In this document: in pieces, positions 36,801 to 50,205 of the stretch
Numbering within the stretch: the stretch's first letter is position 1
Layout of the letters: the number at the start of each line of letters is the position of its first letter
Source of the DNA: Owenia fusiformis
Taxonomy: Eukaryota > Annelida > Polychaeta > Sabellida > Oweniidae
DNA: 64,000 bases
Assembly: GCA_903813345.2 (NCBI GenBank)
Contig: CAIIXF020000001.1
Location: 3,100,001-3,164,000, forward strand
Direction: 5' to 3'
Translations under genes and position numbers: made by a program
Notes under the pieces: model-generated
The model's input: only the letters and a program-made list of their open reading frames with translations
The model's database searches: none
What the model was told of the DNA's origin: nothing

Positions 36801-39800
36801 CCTTACATCGTACGTATCTGGATTTCGTTCATAATTGATTAATCTGTTAATGCGTTCCTCTAAGTAAATGAAACAATCATCACATCGTGTTTATAAGTGT
36901 AATTCAAGGGCGTATAATCTAACATGTCTAATGCTACTCATTTCATGGTATTACTTTCCGATCATTTGATAAAATAGAATACAATCAACATGTGGAAATC
37001 ACGGATGACGGGAAAAACAATATTGTATAAATAGAATATATTTTAATAAGAGATTCGTAATGTAAGAGATTCGATATTTAACAGATATTTAGAATGAATT
37101 GCGACATTATATTCCAAATTCATGAATAAACTGTACGTATCTGGATTTCGTTCATAATTGTTTAATGGTTCCTCATAGATAGTAATAAAGTCATCACATC
37201 GTGTTCATTAGTGTTAATTCGAGGTTGGATAATGTTTTTATAATATGATGTTATAATTTTACATTTTATTTGTGTGTCTGAGTGAGGCTAAATTGAAAGT
37301 AAAACCTGTATAATCAGACGGGCAAATCACGATGAGGACAAATAATTATTTAAATTAGTAAGATAAGTCTGTACATGTAGATTGTTCGTTGAAGTTGGAC
37401 CGTCGGTGACTTTTATTCCTAGATTTCGTATCCCTCTCAAACAAATAAGTCAAAGCCAAATATAGTTGAACTGTTTTCGGGATTATTATTCATTTGTTGT
37501 AATACAGATTGACTTATAGACTGATATTGTAATGGGTTGTGCTTGGGATTCACAGAATTATTCTATGATAGTCTCAGGATATATTGAAATGCGGATGTTT
37601 ACATTAAAGATCTTGCTTTCAAACAAAAATATTGAAGTACTAAGATCGGATATTAGCGTACCCCAGTGGAAAAGAATCAAAAGATATTCCAATTTAACGC
37701 ACTGCACAATAATTTGTCATTTTGGAAATTCGTCAATATGACCTTACCATTTTGATCTTAATAATTTAAAATTTAAACAAGCGCTACCCCCCCCCCCCCC
37801 CCAGAACTAGCCTTCCCGGTAAAGCCAATACGACAGATATCTAAGGAAAGTTTCATTTTTATTCTTGATTTCTCTGACTCGGAATAGTTGAAATGATAAA
37901 CATAAATTGCAATTATTATTACTTTGCTCTTTCATTTTGCTCAGTCATGATCAACGCCTTCCTTAAATTTTCTGTCAGATCATCGATCCCAGACTTCAGC
38001 AAATATTCCAATCATATTTTGCGTTTTATCGTCTTTCCCAAAAGCTATACGAATATGGTACTACAACTACTTAATGACAGTGGTTTATCGTTATTTTTGC
38101 AAATATGGATGTTTACACTGCTTGAATCTTATTCTAGGAAGTTTTATAGAGACGGGACTTCCTTTTCACAATGCAATTATATCTGTTTTGTAGGTTCCCG
38201 TGGGTAAGATACACACAAGAACAATACGGCCCATCCAAAAGGGACAGATCCGTCAGTGGCGTTCTTCAAATTATAGCCCGTGGAGATATAGTTTATGAAT
38301 CTTGCCTCAAGTGACGTGTTAAATCCCATATTGGGTTTGAGAAAGGGCCCGTATACACAGCCCGATACACAGTTGCTCGATACAAGTGCAAACTATAAAA
38401 TAACCATAATATAACAATTATAGATAAATGTTTGGCATGCATTGTTTCTGTTTAATTGTTAAATTATTTGATAACTTATAATAAGCAGATAAGTTGCTTT
38501 TCAGGTATTAAGCGGCGATTAAGGACTGAAAACCAGCGTCACACATTTCTTCGGATATTCCTCCATAAGCAGATATACCTGTTTGCATGTTTTAATTTTG
38601 ATTTGATTTGATTGTTTGAATTAGATAAAGTCTTTAAAATGTTACTAGTGTTTGGGGGGGGGGGCTGAGATTTCATGTAGGAATTAAAATTAGAATAAGA
38701 TTTAAATACGATCTGTTTTGTTTGCATCGTTGTATAACGTTGATAAAACACAAAGGGCAGCATTGGAATTACAAAATTGTGCGATTCCCTACCTCCCAAA
38801 ATTATTCAAAATTATATTTCTGTCATTCTGATTTCCGTGTCGGGACATTCTGATCTATTAGAGTCTCACTTTATCTAACGCTTTGGTATTCCAAAGGATT
38901 GTACTTGCCCGGGAGTACTTGCTGTATATCACGTCGGGAGATTAAACCTCCTGGATTAAACCAGTGAATGTTCCGATCGTCGTAACATTCGATACACCGA
39001 GAGATTTCCCAGATTCATACATGCATACTGTATATTCAGCAGGAATTTTACATACTTTATCATTCCATTCTTAATATATCGTATAATATTTGTATTCTGT
39101 TTCACAGATTCCCCTTGAAATACAAGGTAGACTAGATGCGAGTAGAAATAATTTTGATTTACGTCATTAAATATTCAAAATTCAGTCAAAGTGATGTCAT
39201 AATTTGAAATCTACATGAAAAAGTACATCTAAAAATACGGTTTCGAAAATTGTTTATCAAATTTGAAAATTACGACAACACGGGCAATATATGGCAGGTT
39301 AAATGAGTCGTCAAGATTATAACACGCCGGTCTTTATGTTACAGTTGATGAAAGTACAATGTCAAAATCTCATGATGATTTCTTCCGACCTGTGTTTACT
39401 GACAAGAGAGGGGTGCGCAGTTGTTGAAGCGAGTATAAACTAAGAAAAATCCAAAGTCCGATAATTAATTAATTGGCATGGATCTGCTAATTGTTTTCGT
39501 TATTGTTACTTGTTCTATCTAGACGGTTTTATCTGCATCGATATGGCTGATTATAAGGCATGAACATTTTTCCCAGTTGTGTTAATTGTTATTCTTTAAT
39601 AAGCGGATTTATATGTTTGAAATATTTATTATCCATTTTTCATTTTGATATACTTTTCAAAGGACTTTTTGTTCTATCTATGTGTTTTGTCTATACTAAT
39701 CTTTAACAGGAGTTAGCTTATTCCATATAGCCTACAATTGATTTTAATTCATAAAGTTTGCTGATAATTGACTTAAGTATGGTAAAGCTCTCGAAGAGAG

Positions 39801-42800
39801 CATGTGCATGATCGCCAATAAAATTGCATTCTTTGTTTTGTTTTGACAGTTAGTTTAGAACTTTAGCCACGCGAAGTATACACGCAAACGCTTGTGTACT
39901 TTTGAAACATTAACTTGCAAGGCTCAAAGTCATTTCCATCTCCTCCGGTGTTATTTCTGTGGTAGAGGTTTTTCAAAAATAATTTAAAACTTTTGAGACC
40001 TTTGGGGTATAGGATATACGATCAAATCACATGTCCTTCTATTTTTAGTTTTTTTCCTGAGGGATAAGAAAATAAAAATCAAACATAGAGAGGCAAAGAC
40101 GTAAAAATGTGGGGAAGTTATTTAATTTATGCTTTTCTATGAATATAATTGCGACCTCCATGACATTTGACAAAGTCAGACCCCTAGTCAGAGAAGGGGG
40201 TGGGGGGGGGTTCAAGAACGCCTTTCTCCAAAATTTATTTAAAATCGTGCAGTTTTTCATCATTCTGAGCTTTTTTTTAAACTTAAGTGATGACCAATTT
40301 TGTTTAATGTGAACCCCCTGCCCCCATCACTCTGGAAGTGATCATGATACACTCAATCCACAAGGTGGGTCTAAAGATGAAAACCTAGACGATCTCTGTA
40401 ATCAAAGGCTAAGACGATATTTTCTATAATCAGAGTCCTAGACGACTTCTGCTGCAATCAGAGTCCTGGATGATGTTCAGACTTTTCTGTAATCAAAGTA
40501 GCCAAACATCCGCAGAGCACGGAAATTGATGGATAAGTGAATGGTCTTTTGTTTGTTTTCTTAACTATTGTAAGGAATAAAATTAAGATTTAAATGTTCA
40601 CCCCCCCCCCCCCTCCTCCGTTTAATTTCGATTCAAACAAAATCAAACGGGAATGATTATCTTACAAGGTACGCTGAGACTTAAGACAATAAAAGACGAT
40701 AATTAACCTGATTGGATCCTGTGTCTTATTAGCGTCTGTTATTTATTACTGTTGACCAGTACCAGGCTGATTGCGTATTGATAATCAAACCGGTCGTGGG
40801 ATGCAATGATATATCTAAATTTATCCCATGATACTACTTCCCGATGAATAACACCTTGGAATATTTTTGATTTTGAAAGAAAATCGTATTGTCCCGCCAA
40901 ATCCCGCTCACGAAAATGATATACTCCCATTTGAAAATTAAGAGATTTTGAGACGTAAGGAGTATGAAGCCGCCTATTAAGCATAGTGTAATTGTAATTT
41001 CATGCTCTGACATAGCATACCAGTGTATTCCTTCAGTCATACAATATTGTAATACCTTGATGGATCAAGATGCTTATAAGACAGTTAAAGTCGTAGAAAC
41101 CTTAGCAATAGCGAATGTGTTTGAATATTGTTACAATATAACTGTATTGAATTTTTCTATGTTGATGTGTTTATGTTATATATCTACAATAAAATTTTTA
41201 TATTTCAAAATTCCATACAGCTAAGTCACCGGACATTTTGTAGACTAATAATATAACAGACTTCTGGTTTTGTTCCATACACAATTTAGATAAGGATTGT
41301 GAACTTAAGATTTTATGAAGAGAGTTATTTATATCTATATAATTACGTTTTGAGTTGGAGGAAACTTACTCAATATCACTTTGATGTCTCGGTCACCTGG
41401 CCATAAAAGGCATTTGCTTAATATGATATTTATTTTTTACAGGTTGTTTCCATTAACGGGGTGATACAGGCATGTGAAGTGTTTGGCTATGCATGGACCT
41501 CAAGGATGACACGGGGTGGAAGAGGGGCAAGGGTTGGTGCAAGTCCCGGGGTGCAAGTCTGCACTCCCAGACTCCAGATAGGAGTGAAACGCATCATGGG
41601 ATTAAATGCATTCGTTGAAGTTTACAGAAACAGTTGAATATAATTCAGAATTTAAGTGAATCCACATGATCATTTGCGTTCAACAATGCGTTTATAGAGA
41701 GGTTTCGCAAGTTTTTGGCTCAATGTGTTGTGTTCACCAGATTTATTACCCTTTACATTCGACTTCACTTCTTAATTAAAAGAGAGCTTCATCTTCTGTA
41801 GTTTATTTCTAGGCCTCTGCGCGTAGGGTACAGCACTTAAACGAGTTGAGGTTAATCCATTGTGCGAAACCTCTCTAATACCAGAGGGGTTATTCATCAA
41901 GCTAAATGACCCCTCGAGGCGATATATGTGTTATGTTACAGTTACATGTTACAGTTACATGTTAAATTGTTAAGACTTGAAAGTTAATAATTAAGTTTTT
42001 TTGCGTTATCTTTCAGATACTTATAATTAGTACACGTTGCTCTCTATGTTGGCGGTGATGACACGTTCTGCTTTCTTTTCAAGAAGCTGCAGTCTAATCT
42101 TTAAATGTTACATTCATAATTTAAAAAAAGCTTTGTTTTGATTTATTATTTAAAAAAATATTGTGGCTTGCTAATCGCACCCCCACCCCATTCTGACTGA
42201 AAATCGAATTTTTAAGGGGCAATCGCATCCCCCCTGACTGAAAGTTGACTACGCCCCTGTGTTTCCCTTTGTCCCCTTTCATTTATCTTCTGTAAACTTG
42301 TTTGAACAAATTAATACTAGTACTACAAAGATAACTTCATTCGAAACGCATGCAATTCACTCCAATATTATATTTATTCATGTATTTGCATTAGTGAGGG
42401 AAAGGGATTTGATTATAAAATTGACGGTGGTTGCGAAGTTGTGATTTGGGAGGGAGGGGTATACTATACTAAGGTGTTATAAGACCCAATAATTAATATA
42501 AACAACTGAGCGCCTTCCTGATTGCATCCCAGCTCATCCTGTCCGCCAGTCTATCTCGATCGCATTTGATCAATGAATTCCTGATTAAACTGACTCTTGA
42601 TTTTAAAATAGGAATTCTAAATCTGTTACTAGGATTTAAAAGTTGGTGTCTATTATGATACTGGAAATTGGAATACTATATTTTGTATTACTATTCTATC
42701 TCGATCTATAGTATATAAATATGAATTTCTAGGTCTACAGTCCCACATGGGCTTCATTGAAACATACGACAAAGTTTATCCATTTCAAACAAGCCAGGAA

Positions 42801-45800
42801 AACAGATAACTAGTCTTGCATCAGGCCCCGCAAATGTCCAATTTTCTCTCGGGAAATACATAAATATCAGAGACATATTTCATAGCCAGAGGCCAAAAAT
42901 GTCAAAATCGATATAAAATCTAAAAAGGATAAAATGTCCCCTCGAATACGGTACCTAGGTAATTAAATCTAATATTTCATAGTTCCCGCATAATAAGCAT
43001 AAAACTTTCATTTACCGCTGTATCGAAATTCACGTGATCCCTTATTGAAGTTTTACTAAATAATTGAGTTTGATCATTTAATGCTGTTGGATAGAATATT
43101 AGGCTGAAAAGAATCAAAATTTTAGCCCATGTCTAAGCGAATGGTATAAATTCACATAATTCTGATTACAATGAGAATGCTAAAAAAAAATCCTGGCATT
43201 TCCTTTACTCTACGTTTATAATCACGTATCATGCTTATTAACTAGATCAATACAGACTCGATTTCCTTTGCCCACCTTCAACATTGTTATGTAATGACGG
43301 GAAACAGTCACTGTAATCTTCTAATCAGCCGTTTGTTTTTATTGTAATTAGGAAACTAATCAATTTTGATTTCGTATTGTTTCAATGAACAAAAAGCACA
43401 TTAGTTCAGCATTTCAAGGAAGGGGGGGGGGTGTAAACAATTACTGACTGTCAAGTACATGTATCTCTCACGAGGCCCTATTTCCACAACCCTCCACTCA
43501 TGCATACGCCTATCATATAATGGATAGGGAAATATATAACATTCCAACAGATACTGTCTTGACCTCCTACCCTTTTACACCGGGTCTCTTCTTGAACCCC
43601 TCCCATATTCTAATGTTTCTCGAAACTGCTCATGTTAACTTTGTAAGGCAATGTAGGGTTTGCTACGGGTGTGACTTGCAATGTATAACTTACTTGTACT
43701 TGTATAAGAAATAAAAACAAATAAACAAACATAAAAACTTGTGCTCATAATTAATACGGTGATAAGCAACAAAAGGTTAAAATAAAAATTTTCAAAAACA
43801 GCCATGCACTACCCTGCATTTTAGCTGAAATTAAGTTTATTCCAAATAACTTATGTAACGAAATGGAAATGATTCGAAAAATAACAATTCGATGAACATT
43901 TCACAATGAAGCAAACAAAACCAGATAGTAAAGAATTATTCTAATTTAAACCGACGTGAATCCTCAACCCTAAAGAGTTTTCGTTTTCGGTCAGGGGGGG
44001 GGGTGCGATTTTGCCATAAGCAACACAAAAAATTAAGTTTTCTTTTGAATTTTACAAAAATTGATGCAACTTCCTTCAAAATTGAGCTAGAAGCTTCAAA
44101 TAAAAAGCATTTTAAAGCTCTTTTCTACCTCTATCCAATGGTCATATTTTCAAAGGTTATGGGGGGGGGGGGTGCGATCGCACCCATCGCACCCCCCCTG
44201 GCTACGCCCATGCTGGTGACATTTGAAAGACTAATTTCTTAATCTAATTTCAACAAAACAAATCAAAACCTAAACAGGTTGACGGTCGTTGTAGATTATA
44301 GACCATGCTAACAAAGTTTAAACATTTTATTTACGGCTTATTTAAAACATGCAAACGGGTGTATTTACTGAAGGAATATGTTAGGAAATATATTTAAAGT
44401 GTATTCATGCCTGCAATCATCGCTGGTCACACCTGAAAAACAACTTCTTAAAATACAAACATAATTCACTGCACTGCTGTATACGTCTACCTGCTCTCAA
44501 ATCTAATAATGAAACGAAAAAAAATAATGCATGCCAAACTTTTATCTATTGTAATATTATCTATGGTTATTTCAAAGTTTTACTCTTGCATCAAGCAACT
44601 GTGCCATTTCCCCAACAGTCCTGTCTTTAAGGACTAACACTTTACTTGAGGCAAGATGCATAAACTTGAACTCCCTGGGCTATAACTCAATTGTCACTGC
44701 TTGTGTGTCATACTCATTGGCACCTGCAAAACAGAATAATATAATAAGAATAACATCATGATGATATCAGATATCATATTTCATTTGGAGCCTTAAATAT
44801 TAAACAAGGCATAAACATGAAAAATGTCACCACCCGCCATTTGTTACAGACGCTGAACGCCGACCCCAGACGCTAAACACCGTACATAAAAAAGTTGGAG
44901 ACTTTAACAATATGTGACCACTTTTGGTGGTGACATAAAAAGGGGAAGTCCCGTCTTAATAAAACTCCTGATTTCCAGTTTTTTGTAAACATACACCATT
45001 GCATGTTGATGGTTCGCATGACCTGCAGGTCACGATGACAAATGAATGTTACGTTGTCAATAGAATGTAGGCTAACTAACTTTCACGTAAGGTAGATTCC
45101 CCGGGTAGATTGTGATTATTCCCCCGGGATTAGGCTATTCCAAAGCAAACACCAAAGATACCAAATCGAACTCCCAATGAATTATTGATCGTATCTATCC
45201 TAGGGCCTATCATTTCAATGTAATTTAAAGGCTTACAGGGGTGCTTCAAAATCATCCCTGCGGCCCAAGAGTAATTCATTGCATTGTGACATTCATGAGC
45301 TGCTATGAAAGCAGTGAAGGACCGATCTTGAAGGATGCTTCAAAATCGGGTTCAAATTGTAATATTGAGGCCTACTAATCTTTCATAACACGTGACGCAT
45401 TCTATATTAGCATTAAGAAATGAGAAATGGGCGTAGGAGCGGAGTAAGAGACCCAGGATAAGAAGAACCATTGGGCAAGATGGCCCACCAAGTTTGTTTA
45501 TCATCAAATATACATCGCCTGATATTATCTCCTGACAGGGACAGCATCGATCTCAATGGCCATTGCACTTTGTTTCATTTAGGCGGCACCTTCTCCAAGA
45601 AGAAACTCTTTTAACGGCACCACTTCTGTAAGTCTGTGGTAAAAAACCTCCCGTCCGAAGAAGTTATCTTACAGAACGGCCCCTTTTGACCCTCGGGGGC
45701 CCTTCTTGCCCTGCCATGGCCACACAAAACCATTTCCAGTAGTGACATTTGCGAGTTAATACCAATAAGAATAAAACGGACCGAATAAAACCAATGTCCT

Positions 45801-46030
45801 TTTTTCAATAAACATGGCTACATGTATATTTAAAGTTTATATACCCATTCGGGGAAGACAATATAAATAAAACAATGTATTTTAAATTAGCACACAGAAC
45901 AACTTTTAAATAATTACACATTTTTATTAAATTTTTCGAATTCATTTGGTTCGCCTGTGCGCATTTGGCGTAATATATGCGATACGCCAATGTGAGTGTT
46001 AGAATAGAAACATACACATCAATTCCAATT
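36800..46030. other. Interior of the 10.3-kb element: no gene recognised
   Basis: No coding region was recognised. Visible structure: a direct repeat of about 110 bp (36,803-36,925 and 37,128-37,240); an inverted similarity between 38,270-38,450 and 44,527-44,690; a TGTCACCACC-ended repeat at 44,824-44,938; a TACCCT-ended small repeat near 41,748-41,832; and seven G or C runs of nine or more. Open frames near 40.74-41.04 kb (minus) are unrecognised and probably chance. Confidence 0.6.
44824..44938. mobile_element. TGTCACCACC-ended MITE-like repeat
   Basis: About 115 bp with ATGTCACCACC at one end and its complement GGTGGTGACAT at the other. A relative in opposite orientation lies at 50,057-50,205, sharing the CTGTAACAAATGGC and ACGGTGTT segments. 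Confidence 0.55.
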
Positions 46031-46574
46031 TTCGTTTGATTCCTGTATGATTCCTGAAGGCTGGATTCATTTGTAAACTATATTGCATATGAATCCTGCT
46101 TGAATCCTGGCTACAGGATTCATTTGCAAACTACCTTCTATATGAATCCTGTACGAATCCTGAAGGCTGGATTCATTTGTAAACTATATTGCATATGAAT
46201 CCTGTATGATTCCTGAAGGCAGGATTCATTTGCAAACTACCTTCTATATGAATCCTGTACGAATCCCGAAGGCTGGATTCATTTGTAAACTATATTGCAT
46301 ATGAATCCTGTATGATTCCTGAAGGCAGGATTCATTTGCAAACTACCTTCTATATGAATCCTGTACGAATCCTGAAGGCTGGATTCATTTGTAAACTATA
46401 TTGCATATGAATCCTGTATGATTCCTGAAGGCAGGATTCATTTGTAAACTATTTAAACAGCGAATCCTGTATGAATCCTGGAGGCAGGATTCATACAGGA
46501 TTCATATGTGCATATGAATCCTGTATGAATCCTGACTCCAGGATTCAGTGGTTTGATTCACATTTTTTGCTGTG
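46030..46574 (-). repeat. Right terminal repeat with 53-bp tandem units
   Basis: The reverse complement of the left terminal repeat, with the same alternating A and B units and the same CACAG tip. It has slightly more units than the left side. Confidence 0.8.
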
Positions 46575-46904
46575 ATGTATTATGGTGAAAGCATGCATTT
46601 TAAAGATGTTATATACCCATTTTACTCGATTTAGATTACGTTTATACTATCTTACTTTATGAAGGCTACTCTTAACGATGGTGAACCAGCAACCCTTCCA
46701 AAAGGTCATGATATCTGAGACATAAAGTCAACACCTGACTGTTTTCGCGCAAAACTGATTTCCTTTTCAGAGCAGAAATTTTACGTCACGTGACACGATT
46801 ATCAAATGAGCTCGATTTGCAGCGAAATACAATTTTAAAAAATAAAACACTGGGCTCAAAAAGAGTTGTTTACTCTTACATTGGACCAATATTGCATGAC
46901 TTAC

Positions 46905-47017
46905 GGCTATTTTAGTTCCTATCCACGCAGGTTTGTAAGTGCATTTCAATTTAGTTGCTCCCACTTTTGCCCATATATCAAAACTCTTACATGGCTTTGA
47001 TATGAAGGGTTTTGTTA
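46905..47017 (-). pseudogene. Decayed EGF exon of the C-LPNPCQN type
   Basis: Splice signals remain (TTATAG acceptor, GTAAGT donor) and the backbone aligns with the 55.1/55.9-kb exons (VGATKLKCT, KPAWIGTK), but four of six cysteines are replaced and the exon is 113 nt, so phase 1 is lost. The exon could not fold as an EGF. It sits 330 bp outside the 10.3-kb element. Confidence 0.7.
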
Positions 47018-47600
47018 CTATAAAATGTTAAAACTAAGTTTCCAAATAACAGGATTCCAACTAGAAATTGGATGACTATTTGCGAGAATCAAATGCTCAA
47101 ATCACGAAGACAATACAATATTTTCAATCGAATGTAGTGTAATGTAACCATGCATTAAAGAGATCAATGAACCGAAGCAAATTCCAAATTCAGGCAGCCA
47201 TTTGCATTTTCTGAAGCACAAATCAGATAAACGACATCATATTTGTGAACTCTTCTAAAATGAGTATAATATAGCCATACTTTGAAGAGATTGGGAAACT
47301 ATTGCGAAATTCCCACATAATTCAACAATTTTGAATTCCCCACCCGAGGTCCAAATCAGGAAAATGATACAATATTTGCAATCTACTCTTAATTGCCTTT
47401 CAATTGAGTATAATAAAGCTACTTCAGAAAGATCTCAAAACAAACGAAAATTTGCTCCCAATACACGGCCCTTCGGAGTCGGACTAAAAACGCAGAATAT
47501 ATGTGAAAGAAAATGTAGTGAATATACATCCAAAATTTCAAACAGTAATATTCATTACTTTTATTGAAAATGAAAAACTCAGATTCTTGAGAAAAATTCC
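47018..47600. other. Flank of the decayed EGF exon: nothing recognised
   Basis: Non-coding stretch between the dead EGF exon and the GGACGGAC repeat. Loose repeats of CAAATTCAGG and AATCAGATAAACGAC type suggest another old repeat. Confidence 0.35.
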
Positions 47601-47790
47601 AGTAAATTTTAATGCGGAGGCCATCTTGGATTTTTTGCTTAAAACTATTCACCGATATCCATTTTCAAGCATATATGGAAGAAATCAGGCAATTAGTATT
47701 CTAGTTATCTTCCAGACGAAGCATACTGACGGATGGACGGATAGACGGAGGGCTTCACTATATTCCTACCTAACTTCGTTCGTTGGGATA
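47600..47790 (+). repeat. GGCNGCCATTTT / GGACGGAC dispersed repeat, copy 2
   Basis: GCGGAGGCCATCTTGGATTT is followed by TGACGGATGGACGGATAGAC and a CTTCGTTCGTTGGGATA end. Shorter than the other copies. Confidence 0.5.
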
Positions 47791-49491
47791 ACTATAGGCA
47801 TACCTGTCAAAACTTACTGCCAATACGTAATACACCATTGCTATTTATGTCTAAAGATTGGTGTCATATGGTATTAATATAATGGCAAATGCCTTATGTT
47901 ATATTGTCTCTCATTTTTCAAATTAATTAAAGAATTGAATTTTATCTTGTGGTATCTTGTTTCAATATGCAACACCATGTGATGACTAAACCTATTTCTC
48001 AATTGTCGCTTTATATTATGACCAGATGCAAGTAGAAATGATCTTAATTCATGAAATATTCAATATCTAATCGAATTTATATTTTAAAATCTACTGAAAT
48101 CTGTAAAATATCATCTATAAATGAGGTTTTACATGCTTGCAGATAGGTATATCAAAAATAATGGACTAGAAGTTTATTTCAATTGTGGCACCATTCTCAG
48201 TAAAGGAGGGCGAGTTGTTTGTAGAATGAATCGGGGGATTTTTTTCATGAATTTCGCTTATGTTTTTCATCTAAAAAACATCAATACACTTTAAAACATT
48301 TTGTTTACTTTAAGATTACACCATGTAATCCAAAAATATATTTCTCGTTTTCAAAGATAATCCATGGATTAACACCCAGGTATTTTTATTTTTCAAACTT
48401 CAGAGGGCTGGGAATCATTGATGCTCAACGCTTTTGAATATGATAAATGCTGTTTTAAATAGGTTTTACGTATGCCATTAATTTCTCAAATTATGTAAGC
48501 TGAATGCGCCCTAGAATATTCTCTTGGAGGAATCCAATGGTAATCCAATGGTAGTTCCAAGCAGATTTTTAGATGGCAGGTAAGTAAATTCTTTAGTACT
48601 CGCCTTATTGGGTTGAGTTAGTTTATATTCAAAAATTATATATGATTCTGTAAAGATGTCAGTGTGGATGCTATATAGATTGCACACGTATGGTAAGCTG
48701 TATAATCCTATATTATGTAACACGAGTACAGTTTTGGTTGACATGATTGTGACTGAGTGAGAGATTAAACTCTTTAAGGTAGTTCTGCATGTTGATAATT
48801 TTTACTAATTTTGGTGATGAATAAATTATCTGATATTTATAAATTGGGCAAAATTTTTTACATTTTAAGTGGATATAAAGAATTATGGTAACATACACAT
48901 GGACCATGCATACACATACAATTACAAATGTGAAAATATTGTCCCTTTCATTGATTATCGGTATTTATAATCATGAAAATTATTGAAAAATATCGAGACA
49001 TGTCTACCTTAAAATCAAATTGGCTTACAAGTACCCTAAGCTATTTTTACATTTTTATTGCAAGAAAATCTTTTTGCAAGGGTAACAAAGGTTGAAATAT
49101 TGTGGTGGCTCTATTTGGCTGGAGTTTAATATTCAGACCTAGCTATAGGTATTATTACATTTATATGTACACTAGTATCTTGTTGACCTATATTCAGCAC
49201 TGTATTGATGAATGGGCCACTTATTAGGGCCAATATTCAATCATAAAGTGTACAGGGGTAGAGATGCCAAACCAAAAAGTCTTTTTGTGTCTGTCAAAAT
49301 CCATTTGCATCCTACACATCCCAACATATTATCCAAATATGTTATTAATTAATGAAACATAACAGTATAATCTTTGGATTTAGAAAGTTGTATGGGATTT
49401 CATTAGTATAAAAGTTGCTTTTGAAGCATTTTTCTATAGCCATTTTGTAGGAAAAAATGATGGAAAAAATGTATAATCTTTTAATTTGAAG

Positions 49492-49594
49492 TATGACCTG
49501 AATCGATTGCAAACTTTATATTTGCACATCTGATGTGATATACCATTTGTGTCATACTGTGAAATTATTTAATTTGCAATCGATTCAGGTCATA
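49492..49594. repeat. Perfect 22-bp-arm hairpin
   Basis: TATGACCTGAATCGATTGC and three more bases at 49,492-49,513 are matched exactly in inverse at 49,573-49,594, with a 59-bp loop. It is probably a tiny MITE. Confidence 0.55.
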
Positions 49595-50056
49595 GTGTAT
49601 TTTAGGTATTTTTGTGAAAATCAATAGAAACCAATGGCCTCAATTGGAATTGATGATATCCACATGTTAAGTCAATGGAGCCCATTCAATGGCAAGTCAA
49701 TACACCCTTGCTGAACTAAATGACCTCAACCTCAGCCCATGTGGGTCCAAACGCCCAAATATTTTCCACAGTATTATGTGACATTGAATTCTTTATGTTA
49801 CACCTAAAAATGATTCATTTTGTTCATGGGGATATCATAATGGAAAGTGCACTAGACCCTTATTGTAATTGTATGATATCGTATTTGTGATTTGAATATA
49901 CACTGTGATATTTGAGAAAAAGAATGTTTTGTTTAAGTTTCATTGCAATTTATAACCCTAATATCCTTCCCAGAATCCTTCCTTGTCTTCCAATTTTCTA
50001 ATAACCTCAGAAGTTCCTACTTTTTAAAAAAAATGCAATTTTCCATGATCATTTTT

Positions 50057-50205
50057 ATGTCACCACCACAAGTGGTGACATATTGTTATGGTCTCAAACT
50101 ATTTTGTGGACGGTGTTCAGTGGTTGGTGTTTATCATTTGGCAGTTGGTGTTTGGCAGTTGGTGTCTGTAACAAATGGCAGGTGTTGACATTTTGCATGT
50201 GAATG
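50057..50205. mobile_element. TGTCACCACC-ended repeat, second copy
   Basis: Related in inverted orientation to the 44.8-kb copy. It has an expanded internal run of GCAGTTGGTGTTTG-like units and lies inside the 48.2-51.0 kb element. Confidence 0.5.

Larger units (their letters stand above)
36294..46574. mobile_element. 10.3-kb terminal-inverted-repeat element, CACTA/Chapaev-like ends
   Basis: Both ends read CACAGCAAAAAATGTGAATC inward and are flanked by ATG (36,291-36,293 and 46,575-46,577), a 3-bp duplication. The terminal repeats are about 0.5 kb and near-identical, and made of 53-bp tandem units. CAC ends, a 3-bp duplication and subterminal repeats fit the CACTA-Mirage-Chapaev group, without proof. 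The 9.2-kb interior has no open frame beyond about 105 codons and no recognisable transposase, so it looks non-autonomous. It lies between the gene B exons and gene A exon 1. Confidence 0.75.

Noticed and set aside
37788-37802. Poly-C run as a telomeric or assembly-gap signal
   Set aside because: It is a single homopolymer within continuous sequence, with similar runs elsewhere in the same element.
40739-41040. Overlapping minus-strand frames inside the 10.3-kb element as a captured gene
   Set aside because: Two frames look moderately protein-like but match no motif and show no splice signals; not enough to call.
36291-46577. Polinton/Maverick identity for the 10.3-kb element
   Set aside because: Size fits loosely, but the duplication is 3 bp rather than 6 bp, ends are CAC rather than AG, and no polymerase, integrase or capsid-like frames are present.
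47503-47877. 124-codon plus-strand frame
   Set aside because: It runs through the GGACGGAC repeat and has no recognisable motif or splice support.
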